A DNA stretch of 64,000 bases, taken from positions 186,001 to 250,000 of the forward strand of contig NZ_NPDR01000006.1 in NCBI RefSeq assembly GCF_002811765.1, read 5' to 3'. Positions 9,778 to 17,402 of the stretch are shown here, in pieces. Source of the DNA: Leptospira saintgironsiae. GTDB taxonomy: Bacteria; Spirochaetota; Leptospiria; Leptospirales; Leptospiraceae. The translations under genes and the position numbers were made by a program. The first letter of the stretch is position 1. Each line of letters starts with the position of its first letter. Under the pieces are notes generated by a model, which searched no databases, was not told the DNA's origin, and was given only the letters and a program-made list of their open reading frames with translations.

Positions 9778-10873
9778 TCATCATAATGCGAAACCGCTCT
9801 CCACATATGTAATCCGATTTATATTTTTCTTTTTAGTCGGAGCGGCCATTGTATTTTTTACAATTGGTCTGCAACTTCTTGTAGTTCCGATCGCTCTTTC
9901 CTTAATTCTGTTTTATATATTTAACGGAACCATAAACTACTTCGAAACCTTGGGTGTGCCTAGGATTATTTCAGTTGCCATCCTTATCTTCTTACTCTGC
10001 CTTCCTATCTACCTAATTGCGACAGAGGTTGCTCCTCCTATCGTTTCTACTTTGCAGCCGATCATGAAGAACTGGAAACAGGATATAGATGACGCAAAGT
10101 TTAAATATCTGGTAGTTGGTTTCCAGCTTAGATTTAACGATTATCCTGCAAGCTGGGAAGATACAATTCGCCCGGATGAATTAGTGAAACAAGCAGCTGA
10201 GCTGATTCACGCTCAAGTAAGCGGTCTAGTTTCTGTGATCCCTACATTGATTGGATATTTGGTGGTTACACCTTTATTTGCATTTTTGTTTTTGTTAAAC
10301 GGAAACGGAGTGTATAAGAATATAGTAAGTCTTGTCCCGAACCGTTATTTCGAAATGACCTTGATGGTAGCCTCAAAGATCAATGAACAAATTACAAATT
10401 ATTTGAGAAGTTTGGTAATCCAGAGTGCGATTATCACTGTGATTTCCATGATCGGTTTTTATGTGATCGGTTTAAAATTCTTTTATATTTTCGCCTTATT
10501 TGCAGGGATCGCAAACTCCATTCCTTACTTAGGACCTATCATTGGAATGGTTCCTCCATTATTCATGACTCTGACACAAGGTGCTGGGATTTTTAATCCG
10601 AATGGCATTAATGATGGTATGGGAATGTATGAACTAATGGTAGCCATACTTGTTGTAGTCCTGATCGCACAAGCTGTGGATAACTTTTTTGTTCAGCCAG
10701 TTATTATCTCGGATGCTGTTTCTCTACATCCTGTGATAGTAGTGGGAGCAGTCACTGTGGGTGGGAGTTTACTCGGAATAGCTGGGATGCTTGTAGCAGT
10801 TCCACTTGCCGCTATTCTTAAAGTGACAATTGCTTCACTTTATAGATCCATGAAAGACCATAAGCTGCTTTGA
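9770..10873 (+). CDS. AI-2E family (UPF0118) transporter
   Basis: 367 residues with about seven to eight membrane helices: a cluster of hydrophobic segments in residues 10-85, a soluble stretch to 150, then further helices. It has the family-type IPYLGPIIGMVPPLF and QPVIISDAVSLHPVIVVGAV regions near the C-terminus. The family includes the AI-2 exporter TqsA and Na+/H+ antiporters, so the substrate cannot be assigned. The ATG overlaps the preceding gene by eight bases, suggesting co-translation as the last gene of the run from 5936 or 6990. The stop codon lies inside a strong hairpin. Confidence 0.85.
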   Translation: MPDHHNAKPLSTYVIRFIFFFLVGAAIVFFTIGLQLLVVPIALSLILFYIFNGTINYFETLGVPRIISVAILIFLLCLPIYLIATEVAPPIVSTLQPIMKNWKQDIDDAKFKYLVVGFQLRFNDYPASWEDTIRPDELVKQAAELIHAQVSGLVSVIPTLIGYLVVTPLFAFLFLLNGNGVYKNIVSLVPNRYFEMTLMVASKINEQITNYLRSLVIQSAIITVISMIGFYVIGLKFFYIFALFAGIANSIPYLGPIIGMVPPLFMTLTQGAGIFNPNGINDGMGMYELMVAILVVVLIAQAVDNFFVQPVIISDAVSLHPVIVVGAVTVGGSLLGIAGMLVAVPLAAILKVTIASLYRSMKDHKLL

Positions 10874-10885
10874 ACAAAGCAGCTT
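10862..10885. terminator. Perfect 10-bp stem-loop spanning a stop codon between convergent genes
   Basis: AAGCTGCTTT pairs with AAAGCAGCTT around the loop GAAC. The TGA of the AI-2E transporter gene lies in the stem/loop and the symporter gene ends 15 bases further on. No clean T-run follows, only a pyrimidine-rich stretch, so termination efficiency is uncertain. The position between convergent genes suits a shared terminator. Confidence 0.5.
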
Positions 10886-10899
10886 GGTTACTTCTTCCT

Positions 10900-12438
10900 T
10901 TACTCCGCTCCAACTCCTAAATAAACCCTGACTTTTTCAGATTCGAATTTTGCAGAAGCATTTTCGTCTGGAAACAGTTTAGAAAAAATGAATGCAGAGA
11001 TAAATGCCAAAGACATGGAAACGATAGCAGGATTTTTTAAAGGGAAGATTGCCTGATCAAATTTAAAAACATCCACCCATACAGTTGGACTGAATATTAT
11101 AAATAAGGTAGCTGAAACAGAACCGATCAGAATAGAGAAAACTCCACCTAACGTACTGAAATTTTTCCATACAATGGATAGGAATAATGCAGGGAAGTTT
11201 CCACTTGCTGCGATAGCAAATGCAAGGCCCACCATAAAGGCAACGTTCTGGTCTTTGAATAAGATCCCTAAAAGAATACTTACTATACTGAATACAACTG
11301 TCGCCTTTTTAGCAACAGAGACTTGTTCGTCTTCAGTTGCCTTACCTTCTGTAAATACATTGAAGTAAAGATCATGAGAAATGGTAGAAGCAGCTGCCAA
11401 TGTTAAACCTGCAACTACTGCCAGGATTGTAGCAAATGCAACTGCTGCGATAAATCCTAAAAATGGCGTTCCGCCAAGCAACTCGGCTAAAAGTGCTGCC
11501 GCCATATTTCCGCCCTTGTCTATTCCTGCAATTTGTTCCCTTCCGATCAGAACTGCAGCAGCAAATCCTACGATTGGAATGATGATGTAAAAATAACCTA
11601 TGAATGTAGTAGCGTATGCCACAGATTTTCTGGCCTCTTTTGCATCAGGCACAGTATAAAATCTCATTAGAATATGAGGTAAACCTAATAGACCAAACAT
11701 TAACGCTAGTCCTAATGAAATAGAATCAATCGGGCTAGATGCAAATCCTCCTGGTTCTAAAGCTGTTCTTCCAAATTTGGTCTCGACTGCGGAGAATAAA
11801 TTTTCTAAACTAAAACCGAATTGGGCCAGAGATAAAATTACAAGCAGGGTAACACCAAAAAGTAGAAGGCATGCTTTAATGATCTGCACCCAAGTAGTTG
11901 CAATCATTCCCCCAAATAGAACGTACAATAGCATAACTCCACCTACGATCAAAACTGCTAACTCATAAGGAAGACCAAACATTAGATTGATCAGTTTTCC
12001 AGAGCCAACGATTTGAGCGATAGAGTAGGTGATTGTTACCAAAATTCCGCCGACAGAAGCAACGATCCGGATCGGTTTTTGTTTTAAACGAAAAGCTAAT
12101 ACATCCGCAAAAGTATATTTTCCTAAATTGCGCAAAGGTTCCGCGAGAAGGAACATGAGTGCGGGCCAACCCACAAGCCAGCCAACTGCATAGATAATCC
12201 CGTCATAACCTTTTAAGGCTACCATTCCAGAAATTCCCAAAAAGGACGCTGCAGACATGAAGTCTCCAGAAAGAGCCAAACCGTTTTGGAAACCTGTAAT
12301 GGATCTTCCTGCCGCATAAAACTCGCTGGAAGTTTTGGTCTTTTTAGCAGCCCAATAAGTAATTCCTAATGTAAGAACTACGAATACTACGAAGAATAGA
12401 ACGGAGATAAAGTTTGGTTGGCCTAGAGAGGATTCCAT
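10900..12438 (-). CDS. Sodium/solute symporter, ActP (acetate permease) type
   Basis: 512 residues with about 13 membrane segments. Family signatures are YAAGRSITGFQNGLALSGDFMSAASFLG near residue 41 and the GLPHILMRFYTVPDAKEARKS segment near 255, both diagnostic of the cation/acetate symporter branch. It would import acetate or a similar short carboxylate with Na+. The directly upstream gene encodes a DUF485 protein, the usual small partner of ActP, and its stop shares one base with this ATG (TAATG). Leptospira use fatty acids and acetate-level carbon, consistent with this role, but the substrate is inferred. Confidence 0.88.
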   Translation of the reverse strand: MESSLGQPNFISVLFFVVFVVLTLGITYWAAKKTKTSSEFYAAGRSITGFQNGLALSGDFMSAASFLGISGMVALKGYDGIIYAVGWLVGWPALMFLLAEPLRNLGKYTFADVLAFRLKQKPIRIVASVGGILVTITYSIAQIVGSGKLINLMFGLPYELAVLIVGGVMLLYVLFGGMIATTWVQIIKACLLLFGVTLLVILSLAQFGFSLENLFSAVETKFGRTALEPGGFASSPIDSISLGLALMFGLLGLPHILMRFYTVPDAKEARKSVAYATTFIGYFYIIIPIVGFAAAVLIGREQIAGIDKGGNMAAALLAELLGGTPFLGFIAAVAFATILAVVAGLTLAAASTISHDLYFNVFTEGKATEDEQVSVAKKATVVFSIVSILLGILFKDQNVAFMVGLAFAIAASGNFPALFLSIVWKNFSTLGGVFSILIGSVSATLFIIFSPTVWVDVFKFDQAIFPLKNPAIVSMSLAFISAFIFSKLFPDENASAKFESEKVRVYLGVGAE

Positions 12439-12746
12439 TATCTAGTCTCCGATTCTAATTTAGATTTTAATACTTCTACTTCTTGGTCGTAGTATCGATT
12501 GGCCCAAAAAACATATATGAATGTGAGTAACCAGGAGAATAGGATCACAGATGCACCAGCGTACAATCCGTAGTTACCGGTTCCTAGTTTTTCCGTAACC
12601 CATTCCTTTTTTAAGGCGATGATGAGTATAAATCCGTAATAGTTCAGGAATAGGAAAAACAATAAAACAAAACTAACTGTCCATCTAGTACGAACTAATT
12701 TTTTAAACTCGATGGATTCGATCAATTGATGAGCTTTTATCTTCAT
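12438..12746 (-). CDS. DUF485 (YjcH-like) small membrane protein
   Basis: 102 residues from the ATG at 12746, which has AAGGA seven bases upstream; the longer reading frame to 12797 adds an unsupported leader. Two membrane helices (around residues 24-44 and 60-82) are separated by a short charged loop, and a polar tail follows. DUF485 proteins are encoded next to actP in many bacteria and are thought to assist the symporter. The one-base overlap with the symporter gene supports that pairing. No catalytic motif is visible. Confidence 0.85.
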   Translation of the reverse strand: MKIKAHQLIESIEFKKLVRTRWTVSFVLLFFLFLNYYGFILIIALKKEWVTEKLGTGNYGLYAGASVILFSWLLTFIYVFWANRYYDQEVEVLKSKLESETR

Positions 12747-12812
12747 TTGAAGTCCTTGGAACGGCGGAGAGAATAGAATTATACCTCCGGTTGGCAAGGA
12801 TAAAAAGCTTTT

Positions 12813-13529
12813 TTAAAATAAACCGTTGATACCGTTTATATTAACTGTCTTGATGATCTCTTTTTCTTGTTCGGTTTCTGCCACTTTCCAGGTGACTCCT
12901 GTTGGAGTGGAAAGTAAACTTCTTCCTATCCTTTTTTTACCAAAAGGAATGCCATAGCCAGAGCTACGCACTAAGAACATTCCATACTGAGAGGAAAGGT
13001 CTGCGTAATTTTTTAGATCTTGAGAATAGTTCGTACCGTTATCCGAAACAGAATCCAAATGGAATGCTAAATTGATCCTGTCCGATTTTAATTTTTCCAG
13101 TTTGGATTTATCTTGGATCTCTTTCCCTGCAAAGATCCCAAAACGAAATCCTCCTAGGATCAGTGAATCTTCTCCTGAACCTGGGATAGCAGGAGAATCT
13201 TCAGAAGATAATCCTTTTACATCGTACCAATCTACTAGTACAATGTTTTGTACAATTGGAATAGAGAATCTTAATTTACCCTCATCATCTCTGCGGAACA
13301 TTCCTCCACCAAAGATTGCACCTTTATAAACTTCTGAGATTGCATAGATCTCATCTAAAAAAGGTTTAGCACGAGAAGCTAATGATTCAGGAGAACCATT
13401 TCCTCCTCCCGGAAAATATAATGGTAGAATGAGAAAGTCCGATTTTTCCTTAGAAAGTTTGGTTCTTTGTTCAGGAGAAACCGGTTGGGATAGATCCTTT
13501 TGGAAAAGGGTAATTTTTACTGAGGTCAC
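12813..13529 (-). CDS. Nitrilase-fold protein lacking the usual catalytic residues
   Basis: 238 residues from a GTG start. The overall pattern resembles carbon-nitrogen hydrolases: SDFLILPLYFPGG near residue 30, KGAIFGGGMFRR near 68, LGGFRFGIFAGKEI near 125 and LVRSSGYGIPFG near 185. However, the catalytic glutamate expected after the first ILP, the lysine before the nucleophile and the cysteine in the third motif (GIFAGKE instead of GxxICYD) are not present. If the family call is right, it is a non-catalytic homologue. It sits between the DUF485-actP pair and a large uncharacterised gene, all on the same strand. Neither function nor partner is known. Confidence 0.5.
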   Translation of the reverse strand: MTSVKITLFQKDLSQPVSPEQRTKLSKEKSDFLILPLYFPGGGNGSPESLASRAKPFLDEIYAISEVYKGAIFGGGMFRRDDEGKLRFSIPIVQNIVLVDWYDVKGLSSEDSPAIPGSGEDSLILGGFRFGIFAGKEIQDKSKLEKLKSDRINLAFHLDSVSDNGTNYSQDLKNYADLSSQYGMFLVRSSGYGIPFGKKRIGRSLLSTPTGVTWKVAETEQEKEIIKTVNINGINGLF

Positions 13530-13550
13530 TCTTTACCTGCGACTTTGAAT

Positions 13551-15377
13551 TTAATCGGAAAGTATGGAAGGGTCCACACCGAAACTATCGTCTTCTCCGT
13601 CGCCGGACTCAGCACCTGGGCTTAAAATTTCTGCTTCTGGAGCAGCATTTGTAGCCTTGATGCCGAATTCTTTTTCCATCTCTTCTGCTGAAAGTTCAGG
13701 AACTCCACCAAAAAGATCTCCGTTTTCCAAACGTTCGGAAAACGCCAGAGCATAACAATAAGATTCCATAATACATTGCTTTATAGGTTTCTTATTCAAT
13801 CTCTTTTTGGATTCCATCAGATCGAAAGTCATTAAAGTTTCCATATTGGTCACGATCTCTTTTTTGCCTTTCATATCTGCGATCAATTTGGAAAGAAGTT
13901 CCGCTCCTTTTTGAAAAAAGTCCTTAGCGGTAACTCTTACGTTACGCGACTGTTGGCTTCTTTTTGTTTCCAGAGCGGAAGTTTTTTTGGAAGCTTCAAT
14001 ATAATTTGCGCCGGGGTTTTTGAGATGGTTTTCTAATTCTTTATAATACTGGTCATAGATCCTGAATTGTTCGTGGATCCCTCTCGTAGTCTCATAAAGG
14101 TCTATCAGTTTTTCACGATAATCGATTTTTGATCCGGCCGCGATTGTGGGTTTCAGATCTATCTTCTTGGTGGTCATTACGAAGGAATATTCTTCGTCGA
14201 ACTCCTTAAAGAATAACCAGGTTAATAATGCCTTATCTCCAGCCGGAATAAGATCATGTTCTCCTCTGGTATCATGACGTTTTCTTAATTGATCCAAAGG
14301 CATGGATCTCATAAGTTTTAGGCCGTATTTTAGCTCTTTGCTAAGGCCTTCTTCCGGATCTACAGGCTTTTCTTCCGGAGATTCTTCAGTATCTTCTTCC
14401 TCTGGATGTACTCCACCGGAGATTTCGTCTAACTCTTCTCCCTGTTTTCGTTGGCCGAGTTTTTCTTCTGGTAGGATTCCCAGAACATTCTCCATATATG
14501 TGCTCAAAAGTGGGATATTTTTGTCCTCACTTCTAAGAATTGCAAGATAGAGCTTATCAAAAATGGTTCCGTAAAGAACGTCAAATTCCTGGAGGGCCCT
14601 TTTTCTTTTTGTATTGTAAACGGTTGCAGGTTTACCTTCCAGTTTTTCCAGTGCCTGATAGCCCAAGGTCACAGCTTTCACGTAAGAACCTTGGAATGGA
14701 TACATATAATACAATTTTTTGAATATAGAATAGAGAGGTTGCCTCACTCTAGAAACCGACACTGGGAGGTCAGGAGCAGCGTTATGCCCCTCTAGAAGCT
14801 GGTTCAACTCGGTGCTATCATATGCTTTGTGCATTCTGCCCAATAGCTCTATATAGAGAGGATTTTGTCCGTCGAGTTCCTTTGCGATCTTAGAAGCGTA
14901 TGCAGGGTTTCCTAAAAGATCATTCCCTACAAAATTCATTTCAAGTAGTGCTTTTTTTCCTGCAATATTCAGCTCGGACATGAAAGCAGGGAGAAGGTCA
15001 CTGGAAGAAAATGACGTTACGCGGGAGATCCAACATTTAAAGCGGACCGCCATACGATTGAAAAAATTTCCCATCTCATCTTCTAAAGCTTTACGATCCA
15101 TAATTGGATTTGGCTTAGAAGGAACCTGTTTTACGGAAGATCTTCCTGATTGAGAAGATTGATTTTGTCTTGGGTCTCTTCCCCCGGCTTGGCTTCTTGC
15201 ACCTTGGCGGACTTGGGGTTGCTCTTTTTGTTTGCGAAGAGATTCTTCCCTTTTTTTATCCTTATCTGAGACTACTTTTCCGCCGGCGGACTGGAACTTG
15301 TCGAACATTTCCCGCCTGGCTTTATCATCTAGGTTATTAGCACCGATACTTTTTCTGGTTTTATCGAATTCGGACAT
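13551..15377 (-). CDS. Uncharacterised large soluble protein
   Basis: 608 residues from the ATG at 15377, which has AAGGAA eight bases upstream; the open frame to 15440 is not needed. I do not recognise the family. The first 110 residues are highly charged and low in complexity (Lys, Arg, Gln, Ser), then helical regions follow. An acidic stretch rich in Glu/Pro lies around residues 315-350 and another Glu/Ser/Asp-rich tail ends the protein. There is no signal peptide or membrane segment. The nitrilase-fold gene follows 21 bases downstream. The look is of a cytoplasmic structural or scaffold protein, but that is only an impression. Confidence 0.75.
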   Translation of the reverse strand: MSEFDKTRKSIGANNLDDKARREMFDKFQSAGGKVVSDKDKKREESLRKQKEQPQVRQGARSQAGGRDPRQNQSSQSGRSSVKQVPSKPNPIMDRKALEDEMGNFFNRMAVRFKCWISRVTSFSSSDLLPAFMSELNIAGKKALLEMNFVGNDLLGNPAYASKIAKELDGQNPLYIELLGRMHKAYDSTELNQLLEGHNAAPDLPVSVSRVRQPLYSIFKKLYYMYPFQGSYVKAVTLGYQALEKLEGKPATVYNTKRKRALQEFDVLYGTIFDKLYLAILRSEDKNIPLLSTYMENVLGILPEEKLGQRKQGEELDEISGGVHPEEEDTEESPEEKPVDPEEGLSKELKYGLKLMRSMPLDQLRKRHDTRGEHDLIPAGDKALLTWLFFKEFDEEYSFVMTTKKIDLKPTIAAGSKIDYREKLIDLYETTRGIHEQFRIYDQYYKELENHLKNPGANYIEASKKTSALETKRSQQSRNVRVTAKDFFQKGAELLSKLIADMKGKKEIVTNMETLMTFDLMESKKRLNKKPIKQCIMESYCYALAFSERLENGDLFGGVPELSAEEMEKEFGIKATNAAPEAEILSPGAESGDGEDDSFGVDPSILSD

Positions 15378-15453
15378 GGACTGGATTCCTTGGAAACCGC
15401 TCTGATTGTATCTTGGCTTTCTGGCGAAATAAATCAACAAAGATACTTATTTC

Positions 15454-15484
15454 TTGACATACTCTGAATTCCTGGGCCTGTTAT
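15454..15484 (+). promoter_or_regulatory. Possible promoter for the STAS gene
   Basis: A perfect TTGACA lies at 15454-15459 and TGTTAT at 15479-15484, with a long 19-base spacer. The predicted transcript would begin almost at the ATG (15491), leaving no leader. The wide spacer makes this tentative. Confidence 0.25.
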
Positions 15485-15490
15485 TTTCCC

Positions 15491-15853
15491 ATGATTCTTA
15501 AAAGTCTCGCCCGAGAAAATCACCTGGTACTTTCGGTCCAGGAGGATATCTTGATGGATAATTCCCGGGACTTTTACCTGGAGTTTGAGGACAGCGTTCG
15601 GGATGGATATCCCCCTGTAGTCAGCTTTCATTTGGGTCTCGTAAAGTTTATCGACTCCTCTGGGATAGGCATTATCATCAAAGTCAGAAATCAGATCCGG
15701 GACCATCAAGGAACTGTAAATATATTCGGGCTAAATAAGTCCCTACATTCCGTTTTTAGGCTTTCCGGTCTAGACAGAATTGTAAATCTGTACACCATCG
15801 AAGAATTTCTGGAGAAATATCCCGACTTTCGGGAATTTCTGACGGTAGAATGA
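15491..15853 (+). CDS. STAS domain protein (anti-sigma-factor antagonist type)
   Basis: 120 residues comprising one STAS domain. The FIDSSGIG motif near residue 54 carries the serine that a partner anti-sigma kinase phosphorylates in SpoIIAA/RsbV-like switches. The ATG at 15491 is chosen because residues 10-25 (HLVLSVQEDILMDNSR) are needed as the first strand and helix of the fold, although an ATG at 15554 has a much better Shine-Dalgarno (AGGAGG, eight bases upstream). No anti-sigma kinase or phosphatase gene is near, so its partner must lie elsewhere. It is transcribed divergently from the large gene at 13551-15377. Confidence 0.88.
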   Translation: MILKSLARENHLVLSVQEDILMDNSRDFYLEFEDSVRDGYPPVVSFHLGLVKFIDSSGIGIIIKVRNQIRDHQGTVNIFGLNKSLHSVFRLSGLDRIVNLYTIEEFLEKYPDFREFLTVE

Positions 15854-15887
15854 ACCGGAAACTCTTCTAGAAAGTTCCAACAAATAG

Positions 15888-16658
15888 ATGAATCAATTCG
15901 GCAAGAGTCCTGTAATGAATTTTTCACTTTTAGATTTTATGAAGGGAAAAGCTCTTCGTACTTCCCTGCTCCTTATTTTAGCCTTTAGTTTCTCGGGATG
16001 TTATCCTTACTTTTTTAAGGACAGGATGTTTCGTTCCGAAGGGATGGGATTTTTCACGATTAGTGTTTCCGATCTCCCTGATTTTGATAAAACTTCCAAG
16101 AGTGATGATATAAAATTGGAACATCCTATCCAATTGGATCAGGCAAAAATTAAGGACTATTTTGGCAATTTAAGATATTCTAAACGTTCTTCTGTAGGTT
16201 ACTTCTCAGATTTCGTATTTTCAGATCATGAGTTGGATCTGCTCGCAAGAGATCTTCCTTTTACTTTAAAAAATCTTCCTGAAGATAAACTTCTTCTTAT
16301 CATTTCTAAATACGATGATACTCAGTCTGTGATCTCTTTCGACGAGGTTACAAGTTGTATCCTTTGGGCGGGAGAAGGTAAGATCAATCTTCTATTCGGC
16401 CGTATCAAACGCGAGCTTGTAGATAGAGACGCGGCCTTAGATTTTAGTCGCTGGACCCGGGTAGAAAAGATCAGACTAGCTCATGGTTTCGACGGAACAG
16501 AGATCGCAGAAGGGGAGAATGTGGACTTTGGACAAGTAGACGGACTTCCATTGCGCAAATGGGTTGTGTTCGATATGAAAAACCCAAGCAAATACAAGTT
16601 CACTCCAAGAAAACAGTACCAGCCTGTTAAACTCACTGATGAGAACGACAGACCTTAA
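15888..16658 (+). CDS. Putative lipoprotein, unknown function
   Basis: Up to 256 residues. A signal peptide ends in the lipobox FSGC after the hydrophobic run LLLILAFSFSG. The exact start is uncertain, because in-frame ATGs at 15888, 15915 and 15939 all precede the signal and none has a strong ribosome site; 15939 (MKGKALRT) gives the tidiest signal peptide. The mature part has no motif I recognise; it contains a segment around IISKYDDTQSVISFDEVTSC and ends with a basic region. It is 34 bases after the STAS gene and 18 before the DUF1003 gene, so the three may be co-transcribed. Confidence 0.75.
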   Translation: MNQFGKSPVMNFSLLDFMKGKALRTSLLLILAFSFSGCYPYFFKDRMFRSEGMGFFTISVSDLPDFDKTSKSDDIKLEHPIQLDQAKIKDYFGNLRYSKRSSVGYFSDFVFSDHELDLLARDLPFTLKNLPEDKLLLIISKYDDTQSVISFDEVTSCILWAGEGKINLLFGRIKRELVDRDAALDFSRWTRVEKIRLAHGFDGTEIAEGENVDFGQVDGLPLRKWVVFDMKNPSKYKFTPRKQYQPVKLTDENDRP

Positions 16659-16676
16659 TCTGATAAGCATAGACTA

Positions 16677-17363
16677 ATGGATCCGGAATATTGTTGTTTA
16701 AACCCTTCCACTACGGATCCTAAAGACTTAATTTCTTTCGAATATATTAATCCTGAAGTTTTGGATCTCATCAAAAAAGATCCAAGATTTAAAGAGGGCA
16801 GTCAGATGATCTCCTTGGGAGAATTAAATCTGGCTACCATGAAGTACATCCAAGGAATGATCCAAAAGGAAACTTCAGAATTAAGCTCTTTGGAAGAAGA
16901 AGTCAGAAACAGTCTTGAAAACCAGGACCTAATCTCTGAGGATCTAAACCAAACATTTCAATCCAGATTGACTTTCGGACAGAGAATCGCCGATAAGGTG
17001 GCGGACTTCGGAGGAAGTTGGACATTTATACTAATGTTCGGATTGTCTATGACAGTTTGGATAGGAATCAATGCATTCTTCTCACTCTGGAAATTCGATC
17101 CTTATCCATTCATTTTACTTAATTTAATATTATCTACTTTAGCTGCGATCCAAGCTCCCATTATCATGATGAGCCAGAACAGGCAGGAAGCAAAGGATAG
17201 AGCCAGATCCGAGATGGATTATAAGATCAATCTAAAGGCCGAGCTTGAGATACGTCATCTTCATGAAAAGATAGATCATATTCTCAAGAACCAATGGAGA
17301 AGGTTGACTGAGATCCAACAAATCCAAATGCAGATGATGCAAATATTAGGAAATCGTAAATAG
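16677..17363 (+). CDS. DUF1003 family membrane protein
   Basis: 228 residues. The C-terminal half matches DUF1003: TFGQRIADKVADFGGSWTFI leads into the first helix, then a second helix and the characteristic QAPIIMMSQNRQEAKDRAR at about residue 160, ending in a charged helical tail rich in Gln and Met. The N-terminal 90 residues are soluble and may form a short coiled coil (ETSELSSLEEEVRNSL). The family's role is unknown. The gene converges with ileS. Confidence 0.85.
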   Translation: MDPEYCCLNPSTTDPKDLISFEYINPEVLDLIKKDPRFKEGSQMISLGELNLATMKYIQGMIQKETSELSSLEEEVRNSLENQDLISEDLNQTFQSRLTFGQRIADKVADFGGSWTFILMFGLSMTVWIGINAFFSLWKFDPYPFILLNLILSTLAAIQAPIIMMSQNRQEAKDRARSEMDYKINLKAELEIRHLHEKIDHILKNQWRRLTEIQQIQMQMMQILGNRK

Positions 17364-17384
17364 GGTAGAAGTCGCCCGGATTAT

Positions 17385-17402
17385 GCGGCCTTAAACGGCC
17401 GC
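17385..17402. terminator. Short GC-rich hairpin between convergent genes
   Basis: GCGGCC at 17385-17390 pairs with GGCCGC at 17397-17402 around TTAAAC. The ileS stop codon is in the loop and the DUF1003 gene ends 22 bases upstream. No T-run follows on either strand, so it may be a weak terminator or an mRNA-end structure. Confidence 0.3.
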
